DNA of 37,122 nt from an uncultured Christensenella sp. Lineage in GTDB: Bacteria; Bacillota; Clostridia; Christensenellales; Pumilibacteraceae. Location of the stretch: contig CAJTND010000013.1 of assembly GCA_910577995.1 (NCBI GenBank), positions 1 through 37,122 on the forward strand. The letters run 5' to 3'. Below the pieces are notes generated by a model. The model worked only from the letters and a program-made list of their open reading frames with translations, was not told the DNA's origin and made no database searches. The position numbers and the translations under genes are program-made. Below are positions 1 through 7,271 of the stretch, in pieces (positions within the stretch are counted from its first letter, which is position 1; the number at the start of each line of letters is the position of its first letter).

Positions 1-42
1 ATGAGTCCGGTACAATACCGAACTTACTCACAAGCTTTTTAG
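1..42 (+). CDS. IS3-family transposase (OrfB), C-terminal fragment
   Basis: Frame 1 encodes MSPVQYRTYSQAF followed by TAG at 40-42. The SPVQYR motif close to the C-terminus is characteristic of the DDE integrase subunit (OrfB) of IS3-family elements. Only these 13 codons lie in the window, so whether the gene is intact is unknown. The stop is followed within 40 bases by the element's terminal repeat, as is normal for the family. Confidence 0.6.
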   Translation: MSPVQYRTYSQAF

Positions 43-80
43 TTATTTCTCTGTCCAACTTTTGGGGTTCATAGCAGTCA
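1..80 (+). mobile_element. Right end of an IS3-family insertion sequence
   Basis: The first 80 bases are A+T-rich, unlike what follows, and hold the end of a transposase frame followed by a terminal-repeat-like sequence. Read inward from base 80 on the minus strand the tip begins TGACTGCTATGAACCCC and continues AAAAGTTGGACAG, the pattern of IS3/IS150-group terminal repeats. The left end lies outside the window, so the target duplication cannot be checked. It sits just downstream of degV, between that gene and whatever followed it. Confidence 0.65.
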
Positions 81-132
81 TCGGACTTTTTTCGTATGCT
101 TTATTATGCGGGGCAGGGAATTGTGGCGATCG

Positions 133-999
133 TTATTTCTCGACGCGAGTATCGCCCGTAAAGAACAGCGCGACGGTGCCGGGCCCCGAGTGACTGCCTA
201 TCACATAGCTGAGCGGCAGGATCTCTGCGGTAAGCCCGAACTTGGCTTGTATCTCGTCGGCGACGTATTTTGCGTCGTCGTAGCAGTCGCCGTGCGTGAT
301 GTAAACTATTTCGCTTTCTTTGTTGTAGCGTTCCTCGAACTTATCGACGAGCGAGCGGAGCGATTTTTTGCGCCCGAACACCTTTTTGATAGGGACGAGG
401 AAGCCGCCTTCGTCGGTGTGGAGCACAGGCTTGATGTTGAGCACCGTGCCGAAAAACGCCGAGCCTTTGCTGAGCCGTCCGCCGCGCGCGAGGTATTTAA
501 GATCGTCGACTACGAAGTAATGCATCACGCGGTCGCGGATATATTCGGCGTACTCGCAGGTCTCCTCAAATGTCGCGCCGGACTTGCGCTTTTCGTTGAC
601 GAGCGTCACGATAAGTCCTTCGCCGCCAGATTCCGCCTTGGTATCAACGACGTATATCTTGTTTTTGGCGGTGGCGTTGAGCTCATCCGCGACTTTGACA
701 AAGTTATCGTAAGTGCCCGAGCATGCCTTGGCAAAGCACAGATACAGTATGTCCTTGCCTTGCTCGAGGAGCTCGCTCAAAAACTCATGCGCCGCATCCT
801 CGTTGATCATGGACGTGCTCGTACGCGCGCCGTCGCGCATGCTCTGATAAAACTCGTGAAATTCGAGTTGATTGTCGTCGTCCTTGCCGTATTCGACGTC
901 GTTGACGTAATACAGCATGTCACGCGACGCTATATCCATGTCGCGGAGCTTGTCCTTGGGAAGGTCGCATGTGGAATCGGTTGCCAAGATGAAATCCAT
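133..999 (-). CDS. DegV family fatty-acid-binding protein
   Basis: The 288-residue protein has the DegV/EDD fold signatures in order: DSTCDLP at residues 8-14, the RTSTS stretch near 59, SGTY near 94, LKYLARGGRLS in the middle, KPVLHTDEGG, and GSHSGPG near the C-terminus. Family members are cytosolic and bind a fatty acyl chain; in Firmicutes some act as the FakB subunit that presents fatty acids to the kinase FakA. No fakA-like gene is nearby, so the partner is unknown. The ATG is preceded by AGGAG seven bases away. It lies 61 bases after the GNAT gene on the same strand and is probably the last gene of the arginine cluster transcript. An IS3-family end lies just beyond its stop. Confidence 0.93.
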   Translation of the reverse strand: MDFILATDSTCDLPKDKLRDMDIASRDMLYYVNDVEYGKDDDNQLEFHEFYQSMRDGARTSTSMINEDAAHEFLSELLEQGKDILYLCFAKACSGTYDNFVKVADELNATAKNKIYVVDTKAESGGEGLIVTLVNEKRKSGATFEETCEYAEYIRDRVMHYFVVDDLKYLARGGRLSKGSAFFGTVLNIKPVLHTDEGGFLVPIKKVFGRKKSLRSLVDKFEERYNKESEIVYITHGDCYDDAKYVADEIQAKFGLTAEILPLSYVIGSHSGPGTVALFFTGDTRVEK

Positions 1000-1060
1000 T
1001 ATTATAACTCCTTTCGGGCGGTGTGCCCGCGGTGTTTCGCCGCCGTGCGGCGGGTATAGA

Positions 1061-1573
1061 CTATTCTATAAAAGCGGGCGAGAGGTCGACGCCGCTATCC
1101 GGCGACAGCTCGAGTATGAAAAGCGCGCGGACGTAACCTCTGTCGAAGCTTGTCGAATGTACGTAGAACTGTTTTCCGTAGTAGTACCGTGCGAGCCTGT
1201 AATATTTGGAATTGGTGTGGAGCGCGATGGCTTTTGCGCCGTTGTTTTTCGCGTAGGTGATGGCGGCGTCCAGTAGCGCAGAGCCGAGCCCGGTATTGGT
1301 TATTTCGGGACTGACGCCGAAACGGTAGATGTACCAAAGATCGTCAGAGAGCTTTTTTATGCGGATAGCGCCGCAAGCCTTGCCGAAACGCTCGACGATG
1401 AACACGGCGTTCTCGCGTATGTCTTTGAGCGTCGTTTCTATCGTTTCTTTAAGCGCTTTTACCTCGTAGTTTACGTGGAGCTCGTCCTGGTACAGCGAAA
1501 ACGATTGCTTGGTTATCTCGAGTACGTCGGCGGTGTCCTCGTCGGTAGCGCGCCGAATTGCCAAAAACATCAT
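1061..1573 (-). CDS. GNAT-family N-acetyltransferase
   Basis: The 170-residue protein starts IRRATDEDTADVLEI, a typical GNAT beta1-alpha1 opening. It has the acetyl-CoA-binding motif A as TNTGLGSALLDAA (R/QxxGxG in the family; the first position is not R or Q here), followed by AIALHTN and YGKQFYV, the usual motif B region. The start codon overlaps the argF stop as ATGA, so the two are probably translationally coupled. The substrate cannot be read from the sequence. Because the arginine cluster has no visible argJ or argA, this enzyme is a candidate acetyl-group donor for glutamate, but it could equally be an unrelated acetyltransferase such as a protein or amine acetylase. Confidence 0.88.
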   Translation of the reverse strand: MMFLAIRRATDEDTADVLEITKQSFSLYQDELHVNYEVKALKETIETTLKDIRENAVFIVERFGKACGAIRIKKLSDDLWYIYRFGVSPEITNTGLGSALLDAAITYAKNNGAKAIALHTNSKYYRLARYYYGKQFYVHSTSFDRGYVRALFILELSPDSGVDLSPAFIE

Positions 1574-2517
1574 TTCTTACCCATCAAAAGGCACATGACC
1601 GCCTTTTGCGCGTGGAGCCTGTTTTCCGCCTGCTCGAAAATGACGGAGCGGGGCGAGTCGATGACGTCCTCGGTGACCTCTTCGCCGCGGTGCGCGGGCA
1701 GACAGTGCATGAAAACAGCCGTCTTCTTGGCTTTGGCGAGCACGTCGGCGTTGACCTGATAGGGCATGAGAGCTTTTTCTTTTTTGGGGTCCTTGTCCTG
1801 TCCCATGGAGAAGAAAACGTCGGTATACAGCACGTCCGCATCGGTCGCGGCTTCCTCCACGCTGTCGGTAACGGTGACGTCGCCGAACTTTTTCGCCGCT
1901 TCGACTATCTCGGGGTTGGGCTCATAGCCCTTGGGCGAGCAGATGCATATCTTCATGCCCGTTTTAGCGCCCGCGAGCATCAGCGAGTGCGCCATATTGT
2001 TGCCGTCGCCGAAGTAGGAGAGTTTTATGCCTTCGAGCTTGCCGAATGTTTCCGCGACGGTCATTATGTCGGCGAGCGCTTGGCAGGGGTGGAAGTCGTC
2101 AGTAAGTCCGTTGATTACGGAAAAACTGCCGTACTTGGCGAGTTCCTCGACGTCGGATTGCTTGAACGTGCGTATCATCACGCCGTCTATGCCGTAGCGC
2201 GAGAGCACGAGCGCGGTATCGTGTATTGTCTCGCCGCGTCCGAGCTGGATATCGGACGACGAGAGGAAAAGCGCTTTGCCGCCGAGCTGTGTTATGCCCG
2301 TTTCAAACGAAACGCGCGTACGCGTAGACGATTTGGCGAATATCATAGCGAGCGTCTTGTCTTTGAGCAGCTTATGCTTTTTGCCCTTGTGCTGTGCCGC
2401 TTTGAGCGATTCCGCAAGATGAAGTATCTCGTATATATCGGTGGTTGAATAGTCGAGCAGGTTGAGAAGGTGTTTGTGTTCTATCCTGCCCTTCGGCTTG
2501 TACGATGAAATGTCCAT
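1570..2517 (-). CDS. argF: Ornithine carbamoyltransferase
   Basis: The cytosolic enzyme condenses carbamoyl phosphate with ornithine to give citrulline. The 315-residue length matches the family. Visible active-site motifs are the carbamoyl-phosphate loop STRTR (residues 64-68), HPCQ (143-146), DVFFSMGQ (233-240) and the ornithine-binding HCLPAHRG (271-278). The ATG follows GGGAG by four bases. The gene has its own promoter and a leader containing two inverted repeats, and lies 169 bases downstream of argD. Its stop overlaps the start of the GNAT gene. The catabolic homologue arcB is possible by family similarity, but the argCBD context favours a biosynthetic role. Confidence 0.96.
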   Translation of the reverse strand: MDISSYKPKGRIEHKHLLNLLDYSTTDIYEILHLAESLKAAQHKGKKHKLLKDKTLAMIFAKSSTRTRVSFETGITQLGGKALFLSSSDIQLGRGETIHDTALVLSRYGIDGVMIRTFKQSDVEELAKYGSFSVINGLTDDFHPCQALADIMTVAETFGKLEGIKLSYFGDGNNMAHSLMLAGAKTGMKICICSPKGYEPNPEIVEAAKKFGDVTVTDSVEEAATDADVLYTDVFFSMGQDKDPKKEKALMPYQVNADVLAKAKKTAVFMHCLPAHRGEEVTEDVIDSPRSVIFEQAENRLHAQKAVMCLLMGKK

Positions 2518-2535
2518 AGTTCTCCCAAAGTTTTA

Positions 2536-2553
2536 TTCGGAGCGCGCTCCGAA
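2536..2553. repeat. Perfect 18-bp palindrome in the argF leader
   Basis: TTCGGAGCGCGCTCCGAA is a perfect inverted repeat 19 bases upstream of the argF start codon and about 10 bases from the GGGAG ribosome site. In RNA it would form a nine-pair stem with no room for a loop at full pairing, so it would open to roughly seven pairs. It may act on argF translation or be a protein site; neither is shown by the sequence. Confidence 0.5.
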
Positions 2554-2562
2554 ACGTTCTCG

Positions 2563-2601
2563 AAAAAAATAATATGCGCAGGATATTATCCTTTGCGCAT
2601 A
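2563..2601 (-). promoter_or_regulatory. Terminator-like hairpin or operator at the argF transcription start
   Basis: On the minus strand TATGCGCA (2601-2594) pairs perfectly with TGCGCATA (2580-2573), with an inner GGATA/TATCC stem, and is followed by TTATTTTTTT. The repeat begins within a few bases of the start point expected from the -10 at 2605-2610. It could be an attenuator-type terminator or the operator of a repressor such as ArgR. It does not match a textbook ARG box. Confidence 0.45.
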
Positions 2602-2604
2602 CGT

Positions 2605-2633
2605 ATTGTATCATATAAAAGTGACGAAAGCAA
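2605..2633 (-). promoter_or_regulatory. argF promoter
   Basis: On the minus strand TTGCTT (2633-2628) is separated by 17 bases from TACAAT (2610-2605), which is preceded by TGA as an extended -10. The predicted start is about 80 bases upstream of the argF ATG, leaving a structured leader. Confidence 0.6.
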
Positions 2634-2686
2634 GCAAAAAACAAAATTTTGCGCATTATGGCGGCAAAACACGGTGTATTTTTTTG

Positions 2687-3880
2687 TTACATAACGCACG
2701 TCGCCGCGCATATCTCGTCGATAGCCGCGACCAATCCGTCTATCTCCTCGACGGTAATCGTCAGCGGCGGCAGGAGCCGTATCGTATTATTGCCCGCGAC
2801 GTTTACAAGATATCCGCGCTCGCGCAGTTTGGATTCGAACACGGCGGCGGGTATTTTGTCGGATAGCTGTATGCCGCGCATCAGTCCCATGCCGCGCACG
2901 TCGACTATGAAATTGTATTTGGAAAGATGGGCGAGCTTGTTGCCGAGGTATTCTCCGACCTCGGCGGAACTGTCCAAAAGCCCGCCGAGAAGTATGTCGA
3001 GCACTGCGTCGGCGGCGGCGCAGGCGAGCGCATTTCCGCCGAACGTCGAGCCGTGGTCGCCGAGCTTGAAAGCCGTTCCGACTTCTTCGGTCGCAAGACA
3101 TGCGCCCATCGGTATGCCGGCAGCTATCGCTTTTGCGAGCGTTATTATATCGGGACGTATGCCGTACTGCTCAAAAGAAAAGAGCTTTCCCGTGCGCCCC
3201 ATGCCTGTTTGAACTTCGTCGACGGCAAACAGTATGCCGCGCGACTTGCAGAGCGCGTACGCATTGATCATAAAGTCGTTGGAGAATGGACGCACGCCGC
3301 ATTCGCCCTGTATCGTTTCGAGGAACACCGCGCCGACGTCGGGCGTGAGCTTGCTCTTGAAGTCCTCGAAGTCGTTGTACTTGAACGACTTGAACCCGCT
3401 CGGAAGAGGCGAGTATACGTCGTGCTGTCCGCGGTTGCCCGTGGCGGTAAGCGTCGCGAGCGTCCTGCCGTGGAACGCGCCCTCGGACGTGAGGATCGTT
3501 TTTTCTTCGCCGCGGTTGCGGAAGAAACGGCGTATCAGCTTGAACGCGCACTCGTTGGCTTCCGCGCCCGAGTTGGCGAGGAATATCCGCTTAAAGCCCG
3601 ACGCGTCCGCGAGCTTTTTTATATACCGCGACTGTATCTCGGTGTAGTAGTGATTGGACACATGCATAAGCTTGTGTATCTGCTTGCACACTGTTTCGGT
3701 ATATACGGGGTGATCGTAGCCGAGGATATTGGTCGCGATGCCCGCGACGAAGTCGACGTATTTATTGCCGTTGATGTCGAACAGGCAGTTGCCCTCGCCG
3801 CGCTCGATGCAAAGATTGTCGCGCGCAAATACGGGCATGTAGTGTTCGGCTTCCGCTTCTTTTATTTTGGCGAAATTCAT
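2687..3880 (-). CDS. argD: Acetylornithine aminotransferase
   Basis: This class-III PLP aminotransferase converts N-acetylglutamate semialdehyde to N-acetylornithine using glutamate. It is 397 residues, the usual length. Visible features are NSGAEANE (103-110) for phosphate binding, FHGRT near 137, DEVQTGMGRTG (221-231) and the Schiff-base lysine K250 in TLAKAIAAGIP. The ATG follows AAGGA. The gene is 31 bases downstream of argB in the argC-argB-argD order. Many bacterial ArgD enzymes also serve the succinyl-diaminopimelate aminotransferase step; with dap genes in the same window this is possible but unproven. Confidence 0.95.
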   Translation of the reverse strand: MNFAKIKEAEAEHYMPVFARDNLCIERGEGNCLFDINGNKYVDFVAGIATNILGYDHPVYTETVCKQIHKLMHVSNHYYTEIQSRYIKKLADASGFKRIFLANSGAEANECAFKLIRRFFRNRGEEKTILTSEGAFHGRTLATLTATGNRGQHDVYSPLPSGFKSFKYNDFEDFKSKLTPDVGAVFLETIQGECGVRPFSNDFMINAYALCKSRGILFAVDEVQTGMGRTGKLFSFEQYGIRPDIITLAKAIAAGIPMGACLATEEVGTAFKLGDHGSTFGGNALACAAADAVLDILLGGLLDSSAEVGEYLGNKLAHLSKYNFIVDVRGMGLMRGIQLSDKIPAAVFESKLRERGYLVNVAGNNTIRLLPPLTITVEEIDGLVAAIDEICAATCVM

Positions 3881-3911
3881 GAGGTTTCCTTAAATTTATA
3901 AATTTTCGGGT

Positions 3912-4778
3912 TTATGCTTTTTCTATCATAGTGCCGACGCCGCTATCGGTAAACAGCTCGAGCAGGATGGAGTGGGGGAGCGTGCCGTTGAGTATGAACA
4001 CGCTGTTGATGCCGCGTTCGATAGCGTCGATACAGCTCTCCGCCTTGGGCACCATGCCGCCGCCTATCTTGCCGCTTTTTATCATGTCGCGGAGCCTGTC
4101 GACCGTTATCCTGTCAATAAGCGTCGCGCCGTCGTCCTTGTTTTCCATTATTCCGTCGATATCCGAAAGGAACAGCAGCTTTTCCGCATGCATTGCCGCG
4201 CCGATAGCCGCCGCGGCGGTGTCGGCGTTGACGTTGTAGCTGTTGCCCTCGTCGTCGGTCGCTATCGACGCGATAACGGGCACGAACTCGTCCTCGGCGA
4301 GTATCTCCAACAGCTTGCCGTTTATCTCGGTTATCTTGCCGACATAGCCGAGATCGCCGTCGAGCGTTTCCGCCTTGATAAGCTGTGAATCCTTGCCGCA
4401 AAGCCCTATCGCCTTAACGCCGATGGTATTGAGCTTGCCGACTATGTTTTTGTTTATCTTGCCGCAAAGTATCATCTGAGCGACCTCCATAGTCGCCGCG
4501 TCGGTGACGCGCAGACCGTTTTTGAACTGCGCCTCGATACCGAGCCGCCCGAGCATCTTATTGATCTCGGGACCGCCGCCGTGGACGAGTATGGGATTTA
4601 CGCCGACTATCTTCAATGCGGCGACGTCTTGGAGTATCGTTTCGGTTATCTTGTCGTCGCCCATGGCGTTGCCGCCGTACTTGATGACTATCGTTTTGCC
4701 CGTGTACTTATGTATGTAGGGCAGGGCTTCGCAGATTATCTTTGCGCGTTCTATGGTCGACTTGTATGAATCTTTCAC
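3912..4778 (-). CDS. argB: Acetylglutamate kinase
   Basis: The enzyme phosphorylates N-acetylglutamate, the second arginine step. Amino-acid-kinase motifs are clear: IVIKYGGNAM near the N-terminus, LVHGGGPEIN for substrate and phosphate binding, and NVNADTAAAAIGAAM followed by LFLSDIDGI in the C-terminal ATP-binding half. I place the start at the GTG at 4778 (VKDSYKSTIERAKI), preceded by GAGG seven bases away. This gives 288 residues, the family length, and avoids overlap with argC. A longer in-frame ATG at 4841 would run 41 bases into argC and adds residues without homology. The gap to argC is 22 bases, so the two are co-transcribed. Confidence 0.95.
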   Translation of the reverse strand: MKDSYKSTIERAKIICEALPYIHKYTGKTIVIKYGGNAMGDDKITETILQDVAALKIVGVNPILVHGGGPEINKMLGRLGIEAQFKNGLRVTDAATMEVAQMILCGKINKNIVGKLNTIGVKAIGLCGKDSQLIKAETLDGDLGYVGKITEINGKLLEILAEDEFVPVIASIATDDEGNSYNVNADTAAAAIGAAMHAEKLLFLSDIDGIMENKDDGATLIDRITVDRLRDMIKSGKIGGGMVPKAESCIDAIERGINSVFILNGTLPHSILLELFTDSGVGTMIEKA

Positions 4779-4800
4779 GTTATACCTCGGTAGATAGTAA

Positions 4801-5796
4801 TTATACGGGCGCGCAAACGGGCAAGCCGTCCGCCTCGTCAAAGCCGAACATTATGTTCATGTTCTGCACGGCTTGACCTGCCGCGCCTTTAAGCAGATTG
4901 TCTATGACGGAAACTATTATACCGCGCTCGCCGTCGAACCGCGCCGAATATATACAGCGGTTGGTGTGCGCCGCCCAGGCTATCTCGGGCAGCTTGTCCG
5001 AGTATGTGACGAACCGCTCGCCGACGTATGCGTTTTTCAGTATGCTCTCCGCCGCGGCGGGATCGTTCGTGCGGAAATACACGGTCGACAATATGCCGCG
5101 CTTTATCGGCAGCAGGTGCGGCGTGAACACGACGGGCATACCGAGTTTTTCGGATATCTCGGGCGCGTGGCGGTGGGTAAACACTCCGTAAGCCCTGAAA
5201 CTTTCGTCGACTGTGCAATACGAATATGCCTCGTCGCTCTTTCTGCCCGCGCCCGACGTGCCGCTCTTTGCGTCAATGATCACGTCGGATAAAAGCCCTT
5301 TCTCGGCGAGCGGCAACAGCGGCAGGAGCGCGCTCGTAACATAGCAGCCGGGATTGGCGACGAGCTTGGCTTTTCTTATTCGCTCGCGCTCGACCTCGCA
5401 CAGCCCGTAGACCGCGGAGTCGTTGAGCTCGCGGCGCGGATGCGTTACGCCGTATGTCTTTTCGTAAAGTCCGATATCGTCGAAACGGTAGTCGGCGGAA
5501 AGGTCGACTACGCGCGCACCGCCGTCCGTAAGCTCGCCGACGAGCCGCGCGCCCGCCGTTTGCGGCAGCGCAGTAAACACGACGTCGCAGCCTTTAAGCT
5601 CTTTCGCCGCAGTGTCGGAAAAGGTCAGTCCGACAGGAAGGCTCGGGAAAGCCTCTTCTACGGGCTTGCCCGCGTGCGTGCGGCTTGTCGCCGCGACGAG
5701 CTCGACGCGCGGATGCGCGCTCAATAGGCGCAGTACCTCCGCGCCCGCATAACCGTTAGCGCCGACTACCGCCGCTTTTATCCTTGCTTTGCTCAT
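4801..5796 (-). CDS. argC: N-acetyl-gamma-glutamyl-phosphate reductase
   Basis: The NADPH-dependent enzyme reduces N-acetylglutamyl phosphate to the semialdehyde. The 331-residue protein has the nucleotide-binding GANGYAG (12-18), the catalytic cysteine C151 in ANPGCYVTS, and the conserved DAKSGTSGAGRK loop after it. It is the first gene of the argC-argB-argD transcript, with a good promoter 40 to 70 bases upstream. No argJ follows, unlike the common argCJBD order of Firmicutes. Confidence 0.96.
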   Translation of the reverse strand: MSKARIKAAVVGANGYAGAEVLRLLSAHPRVELVAATSRTHAGKPVEEAFPSLPVGLTFSDTAAKELKGCDVVFTALPQTAGARLVGELTDGGARVVDLSADYRFDDIGLYEKTYGVTHPRRELNDSAVYGLCEVERERIRKAKLVANPGCYVTSALLPLLPLAEKGLLSDVIIDAKSGTSGAGRKSDEAYSYCTVDESFRAYGVFTHRHAPEISEKLGMPVVFTPHLLPIKRGILSTVYFRTNDPAAAESILKNAYVGERFVTYSDKLPEIAWAAHTNRCIYSARFDGERGIIVSVIDNLLKGAAGQAVQNMNIMFGFDEADGLPVCAPV

Positions 5797-5834
5797 GGCT
5801 TGTCCGTTTTTTATCCTTTATATATATTTCTTTC

Positions 5835-5863
5835 ATTATACATTACCGCAAAGCAAATTGCAA
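5835..5863 (-). promoter_or_regulatory. argC (argCBD) promoter
   Basis: On the minus strand TTGCAA (5863-5858), 17 bases, then a perfect TATAAT (5840-5835). The start would lie about 30 bases upstream of the argC ATG. I could not identify a convincing ARG box over it. Confidence 0.65.
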
Positions 5864-5877
5864 CCGAAAAACGCAAT

Positions 5878-6021
5878 TTAGCGGTTTTCGTCCTGTTTTT
5901 CACCGTCGCGGCGCGCCGTATCCGTACCGTCGCCGCCGCGCGGCATATGACAGTGCGGCTTTGCGATAGGGCAATTCGGATCGGTGCATACCATGTCTTT
6001 TTCGTTTTTCCCGTAGTCCAT
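5878..6021 (-). CDS. Candidate small Cys/His-rich protein (47 residues)
   Basis: An ATG at 6021 opens a 47-codon frame ending in TAA at 5878-5880, inside the argC/aldo-keto reductase intergenic region. The product contains VCTDPNCPIAKPHCHMPR, with cysteines at 12, 17 and 24 and histidines at 23 and 25. That spacing could bind a metal, followed by a polar Asp/Lys/Arg-rich tail. Codon choice resembles that of the neighbouring genes. There is no Shine-Dalgarno sequence before the ATG and no strong promoter, so expression is uncertain. I do not recognise a family. Confidence 0.35.
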   Translation of the reverse strand: MDYGKNEKDMVCTDPNCPIAKPHCHMPRGGDGTDTARRDGEKQDENR

Positions 6022-6075
6022 ATTTCGGTATATGCAAAGGCAGAGCGCGCCGTTACCGACGGCAGGCGCAAACGG

Positions 6076-6104
6076 TTGACGGCGCGGCGTAAATATGGTA
6101 TGAT
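6076..6104 (+). promoter_or_regulatory. Promoter of the aldo/keto reductase operon
   Basis: TTGACG (6076-6081), a 17-base spacer, then TATGAT (6099-6104). The ribosome site TAGGAGG follows at about 6121-6127, just ahead of the ATG at 6133. Confidence 0.65.
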
Positions 6105-6132
6105 ACGAAAAACTTTTTTATAGGAGGTCACG

Positions 6133-7269
6133 ATGATCTACAAGCAGTTCCGAGGCAAACGGCTTTCCATGCTCGGCTTCGGCTGTATGCGCTTACCCGT
6201 CAAAAACGGCGTGTATGCGGATATCGACGAGCAAGCCGCCGCGGAGATGATAGAGCTCGCAATGAAAAACGGCGTCAATTATTACGACACGGCGTGGGGC
6301 TATCACGACGGCAATTCGGAGACGGTGATGGGCAGGATACTTTCAAAGTACCCGCGCGAAAGTTTTTATCTCGCGAGCAAGTTCCCCGGCTACGACCTCG
6401 CCAATCTTGACAAGGTGGAGGAGATATTCGAAAAACAGCTTAAAAAATGCGGCGTCGAGTACTTTGATTTTTATCTTTTCCACAACGTATGCGAACTGAA
6501 TATCGACGGTTATCTCGACGAAAAACACGGTATATTCGATTACCTTATAGCACAAAAGCGCAAGGGCAGGATAAAGCACCTCGGGTTCTCGGCGCACGGC
6601 GATATAGACGTATTGACGCGTTTTCTCGACAAGTACGGCGATCATATGGAATTCGGTCAGCTCCAAATAAACTATCTCGATTGGGAATTCCAAAACGCAA
6701 AGCAAAAAGCGGAACTTTTGTCGAGCCGCGGAATACCCGTTTGGGTCATGGAGCCGCTGCGCGGCGGCAGGCTGGCAAAGCTCGATCCCGAGCACGAAAC
6801 GCAGCTCAAAAAGCTCAGACCGAAAGAGGGCATACCCGCTTGGGCGTTCCGTTTCTTGCAGTCTTTGCCCCAGGTGAGCGTCATACTTTCGGGCATGTCC
6901 GACCTCGCGCAGGTGACGGACAACCTAAACACTTTTAAGGACGACAAGCCGCTGACAGACGTCGAGATGCGCGCTCTTTTACATATAGCCGACGAAATGA
7001 CGGGCAAGACAAAGCTCCCGTGCACGGCGTGTAAGTACTGCACGAGCCACTGCCCGCAACAGCTCGATATCCCCGAGCTTATCAAGCTTTATAACGAGCA
7101 TCGGTTCACGGGCGGCGGATTTATCGCGCCGATGGCGCTTTCGGCGTATGCGGAGGAGAAAAAACCGAGCGCGTGCATCGGTTGCAAGAGTTGCGAAAAA
7201 GTCTGTCCGCAGGGCATCAAGATATCCGAAATGATGACTGACTTTACTACAAGGTTAAAGGAGAACTAA
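6133..7269 (+). CDS. Aldo/keto reductase with C-terminal 4Fe-4S ferredoxin domain
   Basis: Residues 1-285 form an aldo/keto reductase barrel with the catalytic tetrad visible as D52, Y57 (DTAWGYH), K83 (ASKFPG) and H117 (YLFHNV). Residues 297-307 and 348-358 each carry a CxxCxxCxxxC motif, predicting two [4Fe-4S] clusters. This fused architecture is common in anaerobes and suggests electron transfer between NAD(P)H or a carbonyl substrate and ferredoxin-like carriers. The substrate is not deducible. The start follows AGGAGG. The stop is two bases before the next gene, so it heads an operon with an ECF-S-like membrane protein and a DUF1893 protein. Confidence 0.93.
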   Translation: MIYKQFRGKRLSMLGFGCMRLPVKNGVYADIDEQAAAEMIELAMKNGVNYYDTAWGYHDGNSETVMGRILSKYPRESFYLASKFPGYDLANLDKVEEIFEKQLKKCGVEYFDFYLFHNVCELNIDGYLDEKHGIFDYLIAQKRKGRIKHLGFSAHGDIDVLTRFLDKYGDHMEFGQLQINYLDWEFQNAKQKAELLSSRGIPVWVMEPLRGGRLAKLDPEHETQLKKLRPKEGIPAWAFRFLQSLPQVSVILSGMSDLAQVTDNLNTFKDDKPLTDVEMRALLHIADEMTGKTKLPCTACKYCTSHCPQQLDIPELIKLYNEHRFTGGGFIAPMALSAYAEEKKPSACIGCKSCEKVCPQGIKISEMMTDFTTRLKEN

Positions 7270-7271
7270 CT

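Noticed and set aside
106..1059. Long plus-strand frames opposite degV, argF, argD, argB and argC
   Set aside because: They are reverse-strand shadows of well-supported genes in G+C-rich DNA, with no family features or ribosome sites.
1015..1060. G+C-rich inverted repeat between the GNAT and degV genes as a terminator
   Set aside because: The stem is not followed by a U-tract on either strand, and degV has no promoter of its own here.
2640..2686. Terminator after argD
   Set aside because: The short CAAAATTTTG palindrome before a T-run is too weak a stem; read-through into argF is at least as likely.
5811..6131. 106-residue minus-strand frame in the argC/aldo-keto intergenic region
   Set aside because: Arg/Thr-rich random-looking product running through two promoters; the shorter 47-codon frame at 5878-6021 is the better candidate.
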